Origin: Pseudorhodobacter antarcticus
GTDB taxonomy: Bacteria; Pseudomonadota; Alphaproteobacteria; Rhodobacterales; Rhodobacteraceae
Assembly: GCA_945861995.1 (NCBI GenBank)
Contig: CAMAWZ010000020.1
Location: forward strand, 1-15,809
DNA length: 15,809 bases
Direction of reading: 5' to 3'
The notes beneath the pieces were generated by a model, which was given only the letters and a program-made list of their open reading frames with translations, was not told the origin of the DNA and did not search any database. Positions within the stretch are counted from its first letter, which is position 1, and the number at the start of each line of letters is the position of its first letter. This document shows, one piece after another, positions 7,142 through 14,585 of the stretch. The position numbers and the translations under genes were made by a program.

Positions 7142-8158
7142 TCAACTCCGCATCGTGCCGCGCCAGACTGGGCGGGCGTTCAGCACCAGTCTTGAACTTT
7201 CTAGATCGGGCGGCAGGGCAAGGCTTTGCACGACAGCGGCGGCAATTTCAGCAAAGGGTTGAGCGAAAGTCGTTAAATCATAACCCGACCACGCAGCCTG
7301 CGGGATGTCGTCAAAGCCCAAAATACATAAGTCTTCGGGCAACCGGCGCTTGAACTCGTGGCGCGCTGTGTCGATACAACCGCAAGCCATCAGGTCGTTA
7401 ATGCAAAATACTCCATCTGGCGGGTTCAGGCCCACAAGCAATTCGCGCATCGCTCGCTGGCCTGTCTCATAATTTGTGGCCCCACCGCGCCAGAGTTGCG
7501 GCTCGATATTCTGCTCGCGCAAAAACTTAATAAAAAACTCCTCGCGCGCCAAAAGGCTGGGGGTGCGCACCGCCCGCGAGACAAGGGCAATCGTGCGGCA
7601 CCCCGCGCGTACAAACATCTGAACGGCCGTTCTCATGGCCGTTTCATAATCAATCGAGATATGACGCACATCGGGCAGGTCATCAGCGCGGTTCACCAAA
7701 ATCACGCTTTGCCCCACTTCGACGCAGCGGCGCACCATATGCGCAGGCGGCGAGCCTGACAGAACGATGGTCGCCGACGCGCGGTAGTTTAGGGTTTGCT
7801 CTAATGCGCCAGAGGCTGCTGCGGGATCATCGCCCACATTGATGATGATGCTGATCCGCTGTGCCTTTTGCAGTTCAGTGGTGATCTGGTTCAATAACTG
7901 TGCGTGATAGGGGTTGTGCAAGTTTGATACCAGAATACAGACGGGCCGGCTTTCTTGTTTGGATAATCCGCGTGCAAGAAAATTGACGTGATAATGCAGT
8001 TCTTCGGCGGCACGCAACACTTTGGCGCGGGTATCCGCAGAAACCGAAGCCCCATCCGTAAAGGTTCGCGAGACAGCCGAGCGCGACACACCGGCAAGAC
8101 GCGCGACATCCGATGCAGAAGCCGGCATGCCGTTTGCGGGGGGCAACCTTCCTTTCAT
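7142..8158 (-). CDS. LacI-family transcriptional regulator
   Basis: The 338-residue product begins with a LacI-type DNA-binding domain: SASDVARLAGVSRSAVSRTF (14-33) is the helix-turn-helix, and VLRAAEELHYHVNFLARGL (47-65) holds the third helix and the hinge helix that enters the minor groove. The effector domain follows, of the periplasmic-binding-protein type, with ILVSNLHNPYHAQLL (75-89), FCINDLMACG and GFDDIPQAAW. It is a cytosolic dimer or tetramer that binds a palindromic operator and responds to a small ligand, normally a sugar or polyol. Its ATG overlaps the stop of the upstream phosphatase gene by 4 bases (ATGA), so it is co-translated with the transporter/phosphatase operon. It most likely controls its own operon and perhaps the divergent phytase unit. 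The ligand is unknown; an inositol derivative is my guess. Confidence 0.94.
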   Translation of the reverse strand: MKGRLPPANGMPASASDVARLAGVSRSAVSRTFTDGASVSADTRAKVLRAAEELHYHVNFLARGLSKQESRPVCILVSNLHNPYHAQLLNQITTELQKAQRISIIINVGDDPAAASGALEQTLNYRASATIVLSGSPPAHMVRRCVEVGQSVILVNRADDLPDVRHISIDYETAMRTAVQMFVRAGCRTIALVSRAVRTPSLLAREEFFIKFLREQNIEPQLWRGGATNYETGQRAMRELLVGLNPPDGVFCINDLMACGCIDTARHEFKRRLPEDLCILGFDDIPQAAWSGYDLTTFAQPFAEIAAAVVQSLALPPDLESSRLVLNARPVWRGTMRS

Positions 8159-8802
8159 TCTTGAAAAGCGCCTTGCAAATAAGCATGGACTTGCAGATGA
8201 TTAACCGCCCGAACAGCCCATTGTGCCGCGTCGATCAAAACAGGTTTCGGGGCACTTGGCCATTCTGCAGGCTTAAGTTGGCGCATCTGACGCACATAAT
8301 TGATTGCCGCGGCCAGCGTCGGATACTCGGCAGGTCGTTGCAAATGCAAGAAAAGACTGACCAAAATCACGGATCGACTGCGCCCGCCACGGCAATTTAC
8401 CAAAACATGCCCACCGCTGGGCCAAGGATAGGTTGGCTTGTTTGGCATTTGCTGGCGCATCAATCCGCACAGTTGCAAATACCCCCCAAGCAGCATTTCG
8501 GCAGGGTTTCCAGCGCCGTCGATCAAGCCCAATTTATAATAGCGCAGTCCTGCGCGGCCAAAATCTTGGTTACGGCTGTCGGTCGCGGGGGATTGCACCA
8601 AATTAATATCCAGATTCAAAGCGCAGTTTAGCACCGCGTTAACACCATGCCTTGCCAATAGGGCGGGATCAGAGGCCGCTTGCCGATTGCCGACATAAAT
8701 ATCCACGCCAGAAAAGTCGCGCGCGATCAGATGCATTGGCGCGCGCCCCGCATCGGCGGCATCAAAAATGGCGCGCAGTGACGTTGAATCGGGTTGGTTC
8801 AT
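8155..8802 (-). CDS. Dual-specificity (CX5R) phosphatase family protein
   Basis: The 215-residue protein has the cysteine-phosphatase loop in GGHVLVNCRGGRSRSVILVS (130-149): Cys137 is the nucleophile and Arg143 the phosphate-binding Arg. The usual His before the Cys is replaced by Asn136. KLGLIDGAGNP (90-100) matches the general-acid loop of DSPs, with Asp95 as the likely acid. VDIYVGNRQAA and HGVNAVLNCA are the usual early strands. There is no signal peptide, so it is cytoplasmic. DSP-like enzymes dephosphorylate proteins, phosphoinositides or small phosphate esters, and PTP-like phytases use the same CX5R chemistry. Its place between an inositol-monophosphatase-family gene and a LacI gene, with 4-base overlaps on both sides, argues for a metabolic phosphate-ester substrate. 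Confidence 0.88.
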   Translation of the reverse strand: MNQPDSTSLRAIFDAADAGRAPMHLIARDFSGVDIYVGNRQAASDPALLARHGVNAVLNCALNLDINLVQSPATDSRNQDFGRAGLRYYKLGLIDGAGNPAEMLLGGYLQLCGLMRQQMPNKPTYPWPSGGHVLVNCRGGRSRSVILVSLFLHLQRPAEYPTLAAAINYVRQMRQLKPAEWPSAPKPVLIDAAQWAVRAVNHLQVHAYLQGAFQE

Positions 8803-9632
8803 GCATCAGCGTCCGCAACAGTGGCAAGAGCAAGCGCACCTTGCAACAAAGGCATCAAAGCGGGTGTGCAGGCCCGCACGGGTTGCGGGCTGTTCAGCGC
8901 TGCGATAGAGCCAAGGCCCGCAACAGTTGGGCCAAAGGGCAACACGGCACCGCCCGCCTCGCGCACAAGAAGCATTCCCGCCAAGCAATCCCAGCATTGC
9001 ATTCCCGCTTCTAAATATCCATCAGAGCGCCCTTCCGCCACCCAAGCCAGCGCAAGCGCACCAGAGCCTCCACGGCGGATATTCGCACCTGCTTTCAAAA
9101 TATATTCTTGTGCCGCAAGATAACCAGACACCGAATGTCGCCGCGACCACCCCATCTCGAGACAGGCGGTCTGCGGGCTTGCGGTTGTTGTCACGCGAAT
9201 GGACTCGCCATTCTTTTCCGCGCCTTGCCCCAGTTGCGCAAACCAAAACTCGCCTGTCATAGGCTGAAAAATGGCGCCCAACACGGGCGAGCCGTTTTCA
9301 CAAAAACTGATGCAAATACAAAAATGCGGCACGCCGCGCGCGAAATTGGCGGTGCCATCTACAGGGTCGATGATCCACAGATGCGCCGACAGATCACCGC
9401 CGCCCTCTTCTCCTAAAATACCGTCATCTGGAAAGGCAGACGCAATTTCAGCGCGGATGAATCGCTCTACTTCCGTATCCGTTTCGGTCAAGAAATCTTG
9501 CGGACCTTTCAGCGTGAACGTGCCCTTTTCGCGCTTTTCAAATCCGGCACGGGCAAGATCGCCCGCCTTTGGGGCAAGGGCGCGCAAAAACGTGGCGCGT
9601 GTAATCAGATCAAGTCGCATATCCAATGGCAT
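8799..9632 (-). CDS. Inositol monophosphatase family protein
   Basis: This is a metal-dependent phosphatase of the IMPase/FBPase/CysQ superfamily, about 277 residues from the chosen start. All metal-site motifs are present: LTETDTEVE, GEEGG (74-78), DPVDGTANF (89-97) and CWDCLAG (213-219, the WD-x-x-AG motif). These hydrolyse phosphate monoesters such as myo-inositol phosphate, histidinol phosphate or PAP with Mg2+. No signal peptide is present, so it is cytoplasmic. The open frame extends to 9848 but overlaps the binding-protein gene there, so ATG 9632 is preferred; 9620 and 9665 are alternatives, and none has a clear ribosome binding site. Translation is probably coupled to the upstream stop at 9676. 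Its own stop overlaps the DSP start by 4 bases. The exact substrate is inferred only from context. Confidence 0.9.
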   Translation of the reverse strand: MPLDMRLDLITRATFLRALAPKAGDLARAGFEKREKGTFTLKGPQDFLTETDTEVERFIRAEIASAFPDDGILGEEGGGDLSAHLWIIDPVDGTANFARGVPHFCICISFCENGSPVLGAIFQPMTGEFWFAQLGQGAEKNGESIRVTTTASPQTACLEMGWSRRHSVSGYLAAQEYILKAGANIRRGGSGALALAWVAEGRSDGYLEAGMQCWDCLAGMLLVREAGGAVLPFGPTVAGLGSIAALNSPQPVRACTPALMPLLQGALALATVADADA

Positions 9633-9675
9633 CCCAAAATGGCGCTGCCGCCGTGGGGGCAGCATCAAGGTTAAT

Positions 9676-10770
9676 TCATTCACCAGCACGCGCAAGCGAC
9701 CAGATATCTTGCCAATCTTGGCGGGTGCTCCAGTCTTCGGCCGATGTCGCGATGTTGTATTGCAGCATCTTATCCATGACACTCGCCACGCCCGAGGGTT
9801 CGTCTGCAATCGGGGCGTGGGTGGCATTGGTGGCCATTTTTCCGTCAATGGCTTGCGGCGCCCAGCCTTCTTCTGTCAGCAAATAATGCACGAAAAGTCG
9901 CGCGGCATTGGGGCTGTCAGAGCCTGCTGTGATTAGGGCGAATTTAGGGGTCATCATACCCACGAATGGCTGCATTTGCGCGCAAATGCCCAGTTTCATG
10001 CCATCATCGTTATCGCGGTACTTGGCTGTGGACATGATACCGACGAATGTTTCAGTGGCATCTGGCGCACCCACAGCTTCGGCTGAATCGGTGTCTGATT
10101 CCACCAAAAGGGGCTGGTTGGCCGCAAGGGCTGCAACCCACGCCTCCGCTGCACTGCCGCGATCGGTTTCCAAGGGCTTGCCGTAATGGTCGCTATAGGC
10201 TTGGGCAAAAGCTGCATCGTGATGCATGGCGAACTGGTTGAACCAATCGGTATAGGCAGGCTTGCCCAAGGGATCGGGCATCGCCACGCGCCCCGTCCAT
10301 TCGGGATCTGTCAACGCCCAGATATTGGCGACGGGGCAGGTAGCGTGCAAGGCGGTGTTATATGTCCACACCACGGGCGAGTTCGAGATCACCAAAGGGT
10401 TGCGCACCCCTGCAGGAATGGCGTCGGTCATGTCAGAGGGCAAATAGCTGATGGCAAGGCCCGGTGTGATCAGCTGGGCAACCGCTGCAGGGGTATCAGA
10501 AATGACCAAAACATCTGCCTGCACATTGCCCGCCTGCGCCTCGCCCATCACAAGGCGAATTGTACCAGGCGCTTCGGATTTGGTGCCATTTGCGACAAGG
10601 CCATATTTGGCGGAAAACCCTGCGGTCTGTTCGCGCACTTTGCCGGTGGAATCGATCACCATCAGGGGCGGCTCGTTTTGCGCGGCGGCCAGCAGGGCCG
10701 CCTCGTCAAAAGTTTCGGCCATTGTAGGAACCGCAAGTGCGGTGCAAAGCAAGAGTGACAGGCGCTTCAT
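9676..10770 (-). CDS. ABC transporter periplasmic substrate-binding protein, AfuA/FbpA-like
   Basis: The 364-residue product has a Sec signal peptide (MKRLSLLLCTALAVPTMA, mature from Glu19). The body is a type II two-lobed binding protein of the family-1 solute-binding type: QADVLVISDTPAAVAQL (84-100), VVWTYNTA (133-140), DPEWTGRVAMPDP (155-167) and PNAARLFVHYLLTEEGW (287-303). The last is the usual 'NAA..F..FLLSEEGQ' signature. Relatives carry Fe3+ (FbpA), hexose phosphates (AfuA), phosphonates or polyamines. The adjacent Tyr-Tyr pair that binds iron in FbpA is not seen, so an organic, probably phosphorylated ligand is favoured. C145 and C263 could form a disulfide. It shares a 4-base overlap with the ATPase gene. 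Confidence 0.92.
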   Translation of the reverse strand: MKRLSLLLCTALAVPTMAETFDEAALLAAAQNEPPLMVIDSTGKVREQTAGFSAKYGLVANGTKSEAPGTIRLVMGEAQAGNVQADVLVISDTPAAVAQLITPGLAISYLPSDMTDAIPAGVRNPLVISNSPVVWTYNTALHATCPVANIWALTDPEWTGRVAMPDPLGKPAYTDWFNQFAMHHDAAFAQAYSDHYGKPLETDRGSAAEAWVAALAANQPLLVESDTDSAEAVGAPDATETFVGIMSTAKYRDNDDGMKLGICAQMQPFVGMMTPKFALITAGSDSPNAARLFVHYLLTEEGWAPQAIDGKMATNATHAPIADEPSGVASVMDKMLQYNIATSAEDWSTRQDWQDIWSLARAGE

Positions 10771-11870
10771 GATTTTTCCTTTTGGTCTGGGGAAAGAATG
10801 GTCAATCTTTGGCCGTCTGGTGCAAACAAATGCACACCCGAGGCTTGGGGGATGATGGCAACAGGTTGGTCCACTTGGACGCTTGGGCGCGCAGTTGTGG
10901 CGTGAAGCACAGGTGCGCCACCCAAGTTTAGCACCATTTCAACGATCCAAGACCCACCCGTAGGGATCAATGCCGAAACCTGCGCGCCAAGCGCCCCTGC
11001 AATCCCAGCCGCACCACCATCCTGCGCGATCACATCCATCGCTTCTGGCCGCAAACCAGCTGTGATGGAGTTAGGACGAGAGACCCACGGCGGGATAAGG
11101 GTAAGAGCGGCTAGGCTGCCTGCGGGAAAAATATTGATGGGTGGATTGCCGATAAAATCGGCCACAAAGCGATTGGCGGGTTGATCGTAAACCTCCATCG
11201 CGCTGCCCATTTGCTGAACAGTGCCGCCCGCCAGCACAATGATGTCTGTCGCAAGCGTCATCGCCTCCCATTGATCATGGGTGACAAAAACAATCGTCGT
11301 GCCAAAACTGCGGTGCAGATGTGCCAACTCTGCCCGCATGGCCAGACGCAAGGACGCATCAAGGTTTGACAGCGGTTCGTCCAGCAACAAGACCTTAGGG
11401 GCCAAGGCCATTGTCCGCGCAAGGGCGACGCGCTGCTGCTGCCCCCCTGACAACTGGGCAGGATAGCGATCAGCCAAATCGCTGATGCGCAGCGTGGCAA
11501 GCATCTCGGCGGTGCGCTTTGTGCGCAATGCCGCGCTTTGGCGCTGCAAGCTTAACCCGAACGCAACATTTTGCGCGACGGTCATATGCGGCCACAGCGC
11601 ATAAGACTGAAACACCAATCCAACGCCGCGCTGATCTGCGGGCACAAATCGGTTTTGCATAGGATCATCCACCACACGCCCGCCAATGCAGATTTGCCCT
11701 GAACTTGCCCCCTCTAACCCCGCTATCATGCGCAGCAACGTCGTCTTGCCGCAGCCTGACGGGCCGAGGATACAGGTGAAAGAGCCCGATTTGATGTTCA
11801 GCGAAACATCTTGAACAGCATCGATCTGCCCAAACCACTTTCTTAGGTTTTTTAGCTCAATATCAGACAT
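10767..11870 (-). CDS. ABC transporter ATP-binding protein
   Basis: This 367-residue importer ATPase has every expected motif: Walker A GPSGCGKT (36-43), Q-loop Gln88 in VFQSYALWPHMTV, signature LSGGQQQRVALAR (140-152), Walker B LLLDEP (161-166), D-loop SNLDA and switch His198 in FVTHDQWEAM. Residues from about 235 on form the C-terminal TOBE-like regulatory domain typical of the Fe3+/polyamine/sugar-phosphate importers. It powers uptake through the fused permease on the cytoplasmic face of the inner membrane. The permease stop and this ATG are directly adjacent (TAAATG), and its own stop overlaps the binding-protein ATG, so the three transporter parts are made in step. Confidence 0.96.
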   Translation of the reverse strand: MSDIELKNLRKWFGQIDAVQDVSLNIKSGSFTCILGPSGCGKTTLLRMIAGLEGASSGQICIGGRVVDDPMQNRFVPADQRGVGLVFQSYALWPHMTVAQNVAFGLSLQRQSAALRTKRTAEMLATLRISDLADRYPAQLSGGQQQRVALARTMALAPKVLLLDEPLSNLDASLRLAMRAELAHLHRSFGTTIVFVTHDQWEAMTLATDIIVLAGGTVQQMGSAMEVYDQPANRFVADFIGNPPINIFPAGSLAALTLIPPWVSRPNSITAGLRPEAMDVIAQDGGAAGIAGALGAQVSALIPTGGSWIVEMVLNLGGAPVLHATTARPSVQVDQPVAIIPQASGVHLFAPDGQRLTILSPDQKEKS

Positions 11871-13652
11871 TTAAAACGTCATCCTTTGACCAATTCCAGC
11901 ACCCGCCGCGCGGTGAATAACAAGACTGCCGATCAGCGCGATCATGGCGATAATCAGCACGACGGCATTGGCCGCTTGGGCATAGCCGTAATCCACCAGA
12001 CGTAACGAAAAGGTGGTCAAAACATCCGTCGACGGCACGGCCAGCAGAATAAACAGGCTAACCCCTTTGATCCCAGAAATGAATGAAAGCAAAACTGCCG
12101 TGGCCAATGCGCCATTCAAAATGGGCAAAACGATGCTGCGTAACCTGCGCAGCATCCCAGCCCCCATGACCCGCGCCGCGTCTTCCACATCGGGGCCAAG
12201 TTGGGCCATGGCAGAAATGCCAACGCGGCTTGCAAATGGCATTTGATCAGCAATCAATGCAATCAGCAAAATCCATGGTGTGCCATACAAGGCGGGAATG
12301 GGGCCGCGCGGTGCTGCAAACAGAACCAAAATTGCAGCGCCAAAGGCGATGCCAGGCACAAGATAGGGAAAGAACGTAATCCCGCGCAGCCCACCCGCAA
12401 GCCAGCGCCACGGACTGCGCGCTACAACATAACCAACCAACAACCCCAATACCCCCGCAGCAAGCGCGGCCATACTTGCAATGCGAACCGAATTCCATGC
12501 AGCGCGCCAAAACTCGGGCGCAAGCAATATGCCGTTTTGAAACGCAACAGTGGGTAAGTTCGTGCCGATCCAGTAGTTCAGCGTAAAGTTTTCGACATTA
12601 AACCGCCCAGGGATATGCATCAAAGTAGATAAAAACAGCGTGGCCAACGGGACAATGACGCTGATGATAAACAGCGCCATGACAGCCACAAAAATTGGCC
12701 AGCGCGCAGCGCGCAGCGCAATGGTGCGATGAAGTGCGCCCTTACCCCCGATTGTGGTATAACGCTGCGCCTCGCGCAGCATCCACGCATCAATGGCCAA
12801 GGTCATCATGCCAATCAGCAGCACCGCACCTGCGAACACCGCAGCCATGCCGTTTTGCTGGGTGCTAATGGCGCGAAACAATGAAACTGCCAATGTTTCA
12901 AATTGGACGGGCAGACCAAGCAGATAGGGTACCGAAAACTCTCCAATCGCATCGGCAAACATCAAAAGACCTGCCGACAACACGGCAGGGCGCAGAGCAG
13001 GCAGCACAATGCGCCGAAAAGTTATCACGCGGCGCGCTCCAATCATTTGGGCCGCCTCCTCTAACTGGCCGTCCAAACGTTGCAACGCCCCGCCAATGAT
13101 CAAAATTGCAAAGGGAATGTAGTGCAGCGTCAGCACAATAATGGTTGGCACTGCGCCATAGGCCAGCCAATCGGGCGGCTGAACACCCAATGCCTGCGCC
13201 CAGCCAGGTTGGCCGCCCAACGTGGCGTTTTTGAACAGCGTGATCCAGGCCAATGCAAAGGTCCAAACGGGCAGCATGAACGGAATGATCATCGCACCAG
13301 ATAGCCACCCGCGCAGCGGAATATCACTGCGCACCAGCAGCCATGCCAGCATAGACCCGATGACCAAGGCCAGCCCCGCAGCACACAAAGCGACAAGCAA
13401 AGTATTCCACAAGGGTGTGAAAAAGATAATGCCCGACATGCGCGAGGCAAAAGCGCGCAACAGATAATAGCCCGTCAGCCCGCCATCCACCGCGCCAGTG
13501 CGCGCATCATCGCCAGTTTGGGACGTAATTGCGTCTTGCAAAATCATCGCAATAGGCAAGGCGATCAGCCAAATAAAAATAAGGAATAACACCAGGCCAA
13601 GGCCCAAAACAGGCTGCCGTGCAATATGCAGCGCGGTGCGAAGCGGCATCAT
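11871..13652 (-). CDS. ABC transporter permease, fused two-domain (FbpB/AfuB type)
   Basis: The 593-residue inner-membrane protein contains two permease domains in tandem, as in FbpB-, AfuB- and ThiP-like importers; a homodimeric partner is not needed. Each half has about six hydrophobic segments and an EAA coupling loop: EEAAQMIGARRVITFRRIVL (198-217) and EDAARVMGAGMLRRLRSIVL (490-509). The ATG at 13652 is chosen because AGGGTGG lies 8 bases upstream; a GTG at 13664 would overlap that site. This is the first gene of the minus-strand operon and faces a control region shared with the phytase unit. The substrate cannot be read from the permease. Confidence 0.95.
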   Translation of the reverse strand: MMPLRTALHIARQPVLGLGLVLFLIFIWLIALPIAMILQDAITSQTGDDARTGAVDGGLTGYYLLRAFASRMSGIIFFTPLWNTLLVALCAAGLALVIGSMLAWLLVRSDIPLRGWLSGAMIIPFMLPVWTFALAWITLFKNATLGGQPGWAQALGVQPPDWLAYGAVPTIIVLTLHYIPFAILIIGGALQRLDGQLEEAAQMIGARRVITFRRIVLPALRPAVLSAGLLMFADAIGEFSVPYLLGLPVQFETLAVSLFRAISTQQNGMAAVFAGAVLLIGMMTLAIDAWMLREAQRYTTIGGKGALHRTIALRAARWPIFVAVMALFIISVIVPLATLFLSTLMHIPGRFNVENFTLNYWIGTNLPTVAFQNGILLAPEFWRAAWNSVRIASMAALAAGVLGLLVGYVVARSPWRWLAGGLRGITFFPYLVPGIAFGAAILVLFAAPRGPIPALYGTPWILLIALIADQMPFASRVGISAMAQLGPDVEDAARVMGAGMLRRLRSIVLPILNGALATAVLLSFISGIKGVSLFILLAVPSTDVLTTFSLRLVDYGYAQAANAVVLIIAMIALIGSLVIHRAAGAGIGQRMTF

Positions 13653-13735
13653 CCGTGCGTCCACCCTGCAGAATGTGATCGGCCACGAACGCGCATAGAC
13701 ATCCCCGCAAAACCCACCGAATCACTACGGATGCA

Positions 13736-13752
13736 TCGTAACAGTTTTACGA
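13736..13752. promoter_or_regulatory. Candidate operator: 6-base inverted repeat
   Basis: TCGTAA (13736-13741) and TTACGA (13747-13752) are separated by 5 bases. This dyad is of the size bound by LacI-type and similar regulators. It lies about 85 bases upstream of the permease start, between the divergent units, so it is a candidate site for the co-encoded LacI protein. No binding is shown. Confidence 0.4.
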
Positions 13753-13756
13753 ATTT

Positions 13757-13770
13757 TGCACATATGTGCA
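13757..13770. promoter_or_regulatory. Candidate operator: perfect 14-base palindrome
   Basis: TGCACATATGTGCA is perfectly self-complementary and starts 4 bases after the first inverted repeat. LacI-family sites are palindromes of similar length but usually have CG at the centre, so another regulator is possible. Confidence 0.42.
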
Positions 13771-13850
13771 GTCTATTAATGCCATGTAATCAACATCTAA
13801 AAAATATACCCACGACTTGCCGCACTTAAGTCCATGAAATTCTGGGCAGA

Positions 13851-13880
13851 TTGTTAATTCACGCAATACGCGCCGATAAC
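13851..13880 (+). promoter_or_regulatory. Possible sigma-70-type promoter for the phytase unit
   Basis: TTGTTA (13851-13856) and GATAAC (13875-13880) are separated by 18 bases and lie 75 bases before the first ATG of the plus-strand unit. Both boxes are imperfect, so this is only a suggestion. Confidence 0.25.
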
Positions 13881-13955
13881 CTGACATTAAACAGTTACAT
13901 ACTGCTTTTAGCGCTGTTTTCACCGGCACTCAACGAAACCCGAGAGGATATTTTC

Positions 13956-14585
13956 ATGCGCTTTACTGCCCCCCTGCTTGTAGCCGTTATGGCCCCCACT
14001 TTCGCCTTCGCCGACCCGATGATGGAAACCATCACGCCCGGCAACACCCTGACCGCAGCCCCAACCGAATGGATGGGCGAGCAGCCACATTTGGTGATCA
14101 TGGGCACCGTTGACGGCAAAAAGTTTGACGTGCAGGTGATGGACATCACTTCTGCAACTGTTGCGCTAAAGCGCGAATATCTGCTGAGCGATTCTGACTA
14201 CAACCCCTACCGCGAAATCGATTTTTCGGTCGAATTCGTCCATGAAGGCATTGATAAGGCCATCGAAGGCAAGTTGACGAATGCCGACTTTAACAAGTTG
14301 GCCGCACTGCCTGCGACCCTGTCTTTGCAGTCCGCCGAAGAATATCCTGAAGGCGATAAAGTCTACACCGAATTTGAATACAAGTGGGAAGCTGGCGGCG
14401 TAACCGTTGATGGTGAAACCCCAGAATTCGAAGGCACCGCAATCTTGCACATGGATAGTGGCTATCAAGCTGCCGCGCCAAATGGCGATGGCATGGTTGG
14501 CGCGTTTATCTCGGCCGCAAAGGGTGACAACGCTTATGTCATCTCCTTCACCCTGCCTGTGACGGAGTTTGAAGTTGAAGACTAA
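13956..14585 (+). CDS. Secreted protein of unknown function, coupled to phytase
   Basis: The 209-residue product starts at ATG 13956, preceded by AGAGGA at good spacing; the frame is open from 13851, but upstream starts lack such a site and would bury the signal peptide. Residues 1-19 are a signal peptide (MRFTAPLLVAVMAPTFAFA, then Asp). The mature part is acidic with alternating hydrophobic residues (LVIMGTVDGKKFDVQVMDI, REIDFSVEFV, EGTAILHMDSGY), suggesting a beta-rich periplasmic or secreted domain. It has no cysteine and no known catalytic motif. I recognise no family. The phytase start codon lies inside its last codons, so the two proteins are made together and may act together, for instance in substrate or metal binding. 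That role is inference. Confidence 0.85.
   Translation: MRFTAPLLVAVMAPTFAFADPMMETITPGNTLTAAPTEWMGEQPHLVIMGTVDGKKFDVQVMDITSATVALKREYLLSDSDYNPYREIDFSVEFVHEGIDKAIEGKLTNADFNKLAALPATLSLQSAEEYPEGDKVYTEFEYKWEAGGVTVDGETPEFEGTAILHMDSGYQAAAPNGDGMVGAFISAAKGDNAYVISFTLPVTEFEVED
14564..14567 (+). promoter_or_regulatory. Ribosome binding site that decides the phytase TTG start
   Basis: GGAG sits 7 bases ahead of TTG 14575 and only 1 base ahead of the other TTG at 14569. No in-frame ATG is available near the signal peptide, so the gene very likely starts with TTG at 14575, within the upstream coding sequence. Confidence 0.6.

Noticed and set aside
9633..9848. 72-residue N-terminal extension of the inositol-monophosphatase-family frame
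   Set aside because: It overlaps the end of the binding-protein gene by 170 bases, is rich in Pro/Arg/Trp unlike the family, and would make the protein far longer than the usual 260-280 residues.
13653..13664. GTG start for the permease at 13664
   Set aside because: It overlaps the AGGGTGG that serves as the ribosome binding site for ATG 13652.
13851..13955. 35-residue extension of the secreted protein before the phytase
   Set aside because: A TTG start without a ribosome binding site would bury the signal peptide; ATG 13956 has AGAGGA at correct spacing.
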